NCBI GenBank assembly: GCA_964019695.1
Contig: OZ026520.1
Location: 90,028,913-90,092,912, forward strand
Length of the DNA: 64,000 nucleotides
Reading direction: 5' to 3'
Source of the DNA: Loripinus fragilis
Taxonomy: Eukaryota; Mollusca; Bivalvia; Lucinida; Lucinidae
The notes under the pieces were generated by a model that had not been told where the DNA came from, made no database searches, and saw nothing but the letters and a program-made list of their open reading frames with translations. Made by a program: the position numbers and the translations under genes. Every line of letters begins with the position of its first letter. The first letter of the stretch is position 1. Positions 58,080-64,000 of this stretch are shown piece after piece.

Positions 58080-58629
58080 TAGCTCAAAGCACATGAAATA
58101 GTGGCTGAAATATTTTTAATCCCAGAAACATGTCATTTGCAGTTTTGTGGTCATCACTCTTCATTCACTTTAGGTTCAGTGACGATATATACAGCAGAAC
58201 ATTCTATTAATACAGTCTTTTCATAATGCACTAAAGCATATAAGACAACATATCTGCGTATAAGTTTGCTCGGTAAAAATTTAAAAGTTGACCGCAAATG
58301 CACAATACACTGCACCCATAAAGTCAGTGTAAGGTGTACGCGTAAGCTGTCAGCCTGTGGGTAAAAGACATTTCTACCCACAAAGCGAAGTGCTGATAGC
58401 GGATAACTGACTGCGGATTAAATTTTAGGGAACATCTCAACATTCATTTTGATGTCAAAATTACAATAAAACACCGACCTTCGGACGGCGATTCAGGCTT
58501 TATACAATGATGTACTGTATATACTCACTGGGTTTGCGGCAAACATGAGCTCAGCTTTTTTAACAAAACTGTTCATATGCGCCCAAAGGAACTGTGGTAG
58601 GCATATAGTAATTGCTTTGTCCATTCCTT

Positions 58630-59500
58630 CGTCCGTCTGTCCATCCATCAGTCAGTCCGTCTGTCCCACTTCCTGTCCGGTGCATATCTCCTATATTCTT
58701 TGAGGTAGGAATTTCAATTTTGGTGTGTGGATGCATATTGAGATAGCAAAGTGTCTCGTAACATGTTCAGGTCACTGTGACCTTGACCTCGACATCTGAC
58801 CTAGTTTTTAGAATTATTGTGTCCGGAGCATATCTCCTATATTATTTGAGGTAGGAATCCCAAATTTGGTATGTTGATGCATCTTGGGATGACAAAGTGT
58901 CGCGCACCATCCTTGGGTCCCTGTGACATTGACCTATGCCTCTGACCTAATTTCTAGAAACTGCTTTGAGTCTGGTGCATATCTCCTATATTCTTTGAGG
59001 TAGGAATTCCAAATTTGGTGTGGAAATGCATCTTGGGATGGCGGAGTGTCACGTACCATATTCGAGTCACTGTGACATTGACCTTTGACCTAGTTTTAAG
59101 AATTCTTGTCTGGAGCACATCTCTTACATTCTTCAAATTTGGTGTGTAAATGCATCTTGGATGGCAATTCGGTGTGTGAATGCATCTTGAAATGGCGGAT
59201 TGTCACGTTCCAGTTTCCGGCCACTGTGACCTTAACCTCTGACCTAGTTTCTAGAATCGACATCAAGTCTGGTGCAAAACTTCTATATTCTTTGAGGTAG
59301 GAATTCCAAATAAGATGAGTCGATGCATCTTGGGATGGCAGAATGTCGCATACCATTTTTGGGTCATTGTGACCTTGACCTCTGACCTAGTTTATAGAAT
59401 AATTGTGTCCGGAGCATCTCACCTGTATTATTTGAGCTAGGAATCCCAAATTTGGTGTGTGGTTGCATCTTGGGATGGCAGAGTGTCATGTGGTAAATGT
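58630..59500 (+). repeat. 130-170 bp subrepeats inside copy 2
   Basis: Same unit and order as 52650-53570, with one unit shortened near 59130. Confidence 0.85.
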
Positions 59501-62315
59501 GTTTTAGGTGAGTACTTCTTTCGTCATCACATGTCAATCACAATCAAAGTAGGCTGGGCTGGCCAGGACCTTGCTTGTTCGCCAGAAACAGTTGAAGGTA
59601 TTCTATTTATTGAAACTGTATTGCCACTGCATTGGAGGTCAGCAATTTAATACATTGGGACACTCAGTATGCCTGGTAGAAAACCAAATCACGGTTTAGC
59701 TATGGTTTCCACTTTAATTGCATCACGATGGAGCAGACCTCAGTGTCAGAAGCTTTCGTCTTTATGCTGACCCCTTATGCTTGTTTTCAGCTGGGCCCAC
59801 CGTGGCTCAACTTGAATCTTTAGTTATAACTCTCTGTGAGCCATTTTCTTTGTTTCACCAAAATATTGATATTTTGTTCCTCTGTGGTAATGTTTTGCAT
59901 AAATAAGAAATCTACACGTTTGTGTTTTAAAAGAACCCAGCAGAATCCTGGGCAAAGATTTGGCGCCATAACGCAAGCTTCCGATGATGTCCTTCTTTGG
60001 CGGTGATTCTGTCGTTGTTGAATGCTCATAACTTTGTAACCAGATGGTATACTAGTTTGATCAAATTTTGCATACGTATGCATTTCAACATTGTCCAAAC
60101 ACTGGCATGGGTAAAAGTTTCGTTTGGCGGACAAGGTTATGCCGAGCATCAGTCAGGCGGGTAATGGTTAGTTAGTATAAATGCTCATAAATCTTAAACC
60201 ACATGCTATATTTCGATCAAATTTTGCATAATTATTTCTTAATATTTATTTTAACATTGTTGAGACACATGTATGCAAAACAGTGACGACGCTTTGCCTA
60301 GCATCATATAGGCTGGTCGATATACGAAGTATTTTAGTGAAAATGCTCATAACTTTGAACGGCATTTTGTATATGTATTTTGATCAAAGTTTTCATACTT
60401 ATCCTTACCAGTGGTATAATATAATTATTTTGAATCTTGAACAATAGCCGAGAATCTGATGCTGTGTAAAGTGGTGTTCTTGTTTAAACTCTGGTAGTCA
60501 GCTGATCGGAACCAAATGAGAAATCTTACCAGATGACTTTATAATTAACCTTTGCGTGATGTGTTTTTGAATTGGGACCAATGGCACGAGAGAATATGGC
60601 ATTTTAAGATATTTCTTATCTACAGTTCTGGCAGCCAACTTGTTTGCCGGAGCAAAATCATTTAGGCAATTTTGTTACAGGGCATTATGGGAACATTTCG
60701 GCGAAATTATTTTGCATTTGTACCAGTGTTGTTTGATGTAACCTTTGTTTCGCATTTCATTTCAATTTGTATAAATACCCAGCCTACAAGTCTCTTTAGC
60801 CAAAATTTACTCATATATCATGATTTTAAACTCAAATATGATATTTTGGACCCCTATACTAGAATATCTTAAAATTCTTTCACTCCCAAATTCAACTATC
60901 CCTTCTCAACTAGTCAAAGCAAGAAAGAAAACTAATACGAATCTCAGGCGAAATGTATGAGAACGGCAACTGCAACATATCCCAAATGATGCTCTCGCTT
61001 TCTTCAGTCTCGGCGCAGTCAGATCAGTAAAAAACTGATTTAACTTTAAAATGTTGTTTCTGAGATATACGTTCACCACGGGTCGTGCACATTACGACAA
61101 GTTGATTTTATAGTTTATTGTTGCTCTCATTGTGTGTGGGAGTTTTGTGTTTGTTCCTTGTTTTGCTATACAGTACTTAGTATCAATTCTAGTTTTGCAC
61201 TCATTCCGCTAGGGAAGAGAGAGCTGATTGCTTTATTTTAATTGTTTTCTTGCTGTCATGCGACTGTAAGTGTTCCGTGTCTCTTCCTCACAGTGTGGTT
61301 GGTTGGTCTGCAGTATTTGATTGTGGTATTTTCTGGACTTTTAGTTTTAAGAGTTGCGCACAGCATCGCCGCCTACCCGATTTTATACCTCACATATCGT
61401 GAACAGATTAGACTTTAGATTAAAGAAAGATGGATCATATATCACTTTTAAATCTGAAACTGCGCTAACAAATATATTCTATACTAGAAAATAGTTGACG
61501 CCACAACAATTATTATGTGCATGCTATTTCATGAGCACCACAACTAATCACATATATGACTGTGAATATTTTCACAAGCCATGGAAAAGTCTGATAACTT
61601 CAAAAGGACCGCAGCTGAATTTCACAACCGACCATTGACACAAAAACACCTCAAACCACATTACCATGTTAAAAACGGGATACTTGTAATTCAGTTAGCG
61701 TCTTTGCATGCTAGGATATTTTCATGCTTTTTTGAAGTCTGCTCAGTTTCTCTAAATTAGTATTTCAAAACATAATCCAGAATACCACCAGAATGTCAAA
61801 TAGTTACAAAGTTCATGTTGTCGGTCTGATCTGGTTCTAAACTGAAGCCGAGGACACAACTCGCCACCAGCGCGGAAAAAGTTAATCTCGTCCGATACGT
61901 TGGCAAGATAGAAGCATGTATGAAATGGTACAAAATCTTGAGCTCACGAGAAAAAAGGCATTCGAGGTCGTCTTTTCTTAAACAGTGAATTCAGCATCCA
62001 AACTATGTACAGCTGCTCGGTACATGTACATGTATGATATTCCACATATTCTATATACATCCGCTGAGGTACATGTACATGTAGGATATTCCACATAAGA
62101 GAGAAATCATCGGTGCAGCAGTCAATGTTTAATGGAAGAATCTCATATTTTAATGTGTCCTCGACAGTATGGGTAAAATTTATAAGGACAACTGGGAACG
62201 ATTTTCTTTACCGCCATAAATCGGAGATTATGTGAAATGACGAGCAAATGTTATTGTATCAACAAGTGTAGACAACGGATGGACTCTGCAATTCAGTGTC
62301 CGACAATTTAAACTG

Positions 62316-62513
62316 CAGAGCTTAGTGGCTCAGTTGTAGAGTGCTTGACTCGAGACCGAAGGGCCGTGGGTTCGAGACTCAAAGGCGTCACTGCGTTGTG
62401 GTCCTTGAGCAAGACGCATTTACCCTAGCTTAGTACTGGTTCAACCCAGGAAGACTCATCTCTATATAACTGAAATATTGTTGATGGGACGTAAAGAATC
62501 AAATCAAACAAAC
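62316..62513 (+). mobile_element. tRNA-derived SINE in copy 2
   Basis: Orthologous in position to the SINE at 56735. The A box has one change (CTCAGTTGTAGAG). Tail AATCAAATCAAACAAACAAA. Confidence 0.9.
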
Positions 62514-63114
62514 AAAATCAAAGCAGACGCATAGACCATACCGACGTACATGTACATGTTGTATGCAAAGTTATCCTGCGTATTCTGAGAAAATCCCCCA
62601 ATATCTTAACCAGAGCATGAAATATAGCGACTGTGTTTTTGTGGTCAATAATTCCTGTTACCCCAAGATGTCTTGTTTACTCGGAGGTTGTTATATGTAA
62701 CCCAGGGCAGAATGTTGGTCTTATATCATGATGTTTTCTTATAGCTCAAAGCACATGAAATAGTGGCTGAAATATATTTAATTCCCAGAGACATGTCATT
62801 TGCAGTTTGGTGGCCATCACTCTTAATTCACATTGGGTTCAGTGACGATATATACAGCAGAGCATTCTATAAATACAGCCTTTGCATAATGCACTAAAGC
62901 ATATAAGACAACATATCTGCGTATAAGTTTGCTTGGTAAAAATTAAAAATTTGACCGCAAATGCACAATACACTGCACCCATAAAGTCAGTGTAAGGTGT
63001 ACGCCTAAGGTGTCAGCCTGTGGGTAAAAATGTCTAATTATGTCTAATATTAAGCATTTACGAGGGACCGCCTTTACAATAACCATAAAGTCATATAATG
63101 TCTAGTTTAATTAC

Positions 63115-63242
63115 CTTTTTCTTCACGATTGCAGTCAAAGTGTACAAGAACGGATTCACTGCTGAGTTGATAGGAAGAACAACTACAGCAACCCATGTAT
63201 AAACTTCACCAGGAATGACATGATCAGTTAGGGCAAGGAAAC
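63115..63242 (-). CDS. Class A GPCR exon: TM7, LGR/relaxin-receptor type
   Basis: A 128 bp exon lies between the acceptor CTGCTTCAG and the donor AAG|GTAATT on the minus strand. It encodes FLALTDHVIPGEVYTWVAVVV, then LPINSAVNPFLYTLTAIVKKK. NPFLY is the NPxxY motif of transmembrane helix 7 in rhodopsin-class receptors. LPINSAVNP and the Leu-Tyr-Thr-Leu run resemble leucine-rich-repeat receptors of the relaxin receptor and GRL101 kind. Such receptors sit in the plasma membrane and signal through G proteins. The basic KKK after TM7 fits the start of the cytoplasmic helix 8. Other exons lie outside the window: earlier ones above 63242 were not found in the last 750 bases. The ligand is unknown. 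Confidence 0.85.
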
Positions 63243-63598
63243 CTGAAGCAGATGGACGCGAGTGTAGCGTTGAACTTCCTAAGTAAAGACTACCCAAACT
63301 ACTTTTCATTTACAGAACAATTACTAGTATGGGTAGCATCTCACTTTTTTCACAGCATAACCAAAATTAATAAATTAAATGCAAGCTTCATTTTTATATG
63401 TGATTATTTTTTGTGAAAAAAATCTTGCCAAGTCCAACAATTAAAGCTAGATCAGTCATCCCTTTGTAAAAAAAAACATGCGGTTAGTACAACTTTTGGG
63501 TTTTTATTTTGAGTTATAAGAGATTTAATGATTGATATTTTTGATATGTGAATGTGCATGTACAATTTGTATGGAAGTGAGAATATTTTGTTTGGTCT
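63243..63598. other. Intron of the GPCR; no repeat named
   Basis: AT-rich sequence upstream of the TM7 exon, probably intronic. No second receptor exon is visible. Confidence 0.5.
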
Positions 63599-63599
63599 T

Positions 63600-63790
63600 T
63601 GTTTGTGTATGCATTACCGTGTGTTCTTTCTAGTTTTGCAATCATCTTGACAAAGAGGAAAGAGCTGGGTGCTTTGCTTTGTGCCTTTCTGGTGTCTTGT
63701 GGCTGTTATTGTTCTGTGGCTCATGGTACCATGAGTTGTTCTGCAGTGTTTGATTGTGTGTTTTTTTTGATCATATTCACTTACTGTTAG
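63600..63790 (+). repeat. Dispersed module copy
   Basis: TAGTTTTGCAATCATCTTGA, GAAAGAGCTGGGTGCTTTGC and CTGCAGTGTTTGATTGTG match 37640-37885. Confidence 0.65.
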
Positions 63791-63794
63791 AAAC

Positions 63795-64000
63795 GTTTCG
63801 TAATGACATATATTATAACTTTGCGTAAAATATGGCAAAATCTTAAAGTTTTCATGCCAAAAATGCGATTTGAAGTAATTGTAATGCCATGTGATTAATA
63901 GAATTCTAACATTAATGCTTCTGAGTTATTGAAACTATTACAACATTGCAAAAAAATTAAAATGCCCAACAAGCCTCGCATTTTATCTCTTTTTCCCAAC
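63795..64000 (+). mobile_element. H1-family MITE, cut by window end
   Basis: CATGTGATTAATAGAATTCT and CCCAACAAGCCTCGCATTTT correspond to the right module of family H1. The window ends at its TTTTTCCCAAC arm. Confidence 0.75.

Larger units (their letters stand above)
52441..58365 (+). mobile_element. TIR element, copy 1 (with nested insertions)
   Basis: It starts AGACATTTTACCCACA at 52441 and ends TGTGGGTAAA at 58365, where the last seven bases of the right repeat are missing and copy 2 begins. It has 5925 bp; without its 355 bp and 919 bp insertions and their duplications it is 4644 bp, against 4670 bp in copy 2. The layout is subrepeats (52650-53570), the middle portion shared with copy A, and a SINE at 56735. 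The left flank is CCTAATT. No transposase was found. Confidence 0.88.
58366..63035 (+). mobile_element. TIR element, copy 2 (complete, 4670 bp)
   Basis: It begins AGACATTTCTACCCACA at 58366 and ends TGTGGGTAAAAATGTCT at 63035. The right flank is AATTATG. With the left flank of copy 1 (CTAATT) this allows an AATT duplication around the whole dimer. Subrepeats lie at 58630-59500, the dispersed module at 61111-61358 and the SINE at 62316-62513. No transposase. Confidence 0.9.

Overview
This window is eukaryotic and looks like a mollusc, probably a bivalve. Genes are sparse, intron-rich and AT-rich, with GT/AG splice sites and a large load of short transposons, hairpin repeats, tRNA-derived SINEs and tandem arrays. 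The bivalve assignment is an inference from the repeat style and from the retroelement and receptor fragments. No operon, CRISPR array, rRNA or credible tRNA gene was seen.

Five protein-coding loci can be supported. (1) A complete three-exon gene for the sterol isomerase EBP lies on + at 6593-9788. Its exons join in frame to 217 residues, and the catalytic His, Glu, Glu, Asn and Trp are all present. (2) Calmodulin lies on - at 16780-17226. Everything after the start Met is in one exon, with a poly(A) signal at 16665-16670. (3) Two spliced exons of an unrecognised gene lie on - at 39921-40153 and 38350-38517; the second ends in a stop, so it is the 3' end of that gene. (4) A Cys-rich zinc-finger-like reading frame lies on + at about 48867-49596. 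A 230 bp MITE splits it, and removing the MITE restores the frame. (5) One - strand exon at 63115-63242 encodes TM7 of a rhodopsin-class receptor of the LGR/relaxin-receptor/GRL101 type.

The rest is mostly mobile DNA. At 1-2689, 52441-58365 and 58366-63035 lie three copies of a roughly 4.65 kb element with 17 bp terminal inverted repeats. The last two are head to tail with a shared, shortened junction. Copy 1 carries two nested insertions (355 and 919 bp), and a SINE sits at the same place in copies 1 and 2. At 24675-28883 lies a 4.2 kb foldback element whose arms are about 1.25 kb. At 19618-21840 a retroelement remnant is split exactly by a Tc1-like element that keeps a piece of transposase. 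At 9990-12686 a 2.7 kb TIR element follows EBP. Several MITE families recur: one carries the core GAGGCTTGCCGAGC, one is bounded by GGATCC-containing ends with a palindromic centre, and two have TTA target duplications. Satellite-like arrays lie at 4376-5690 (about 178 bp unit), 34050-35400 (about 160 bp) and 41270-41850 (about 205 bp).

The genes do not form a pathway together. Their shared property is that introns and flanks are full of nested elements: EBP introns hold at least five and the calmodulin first intron at least three. Several old insertions can be dated relative to each other from the nesting.
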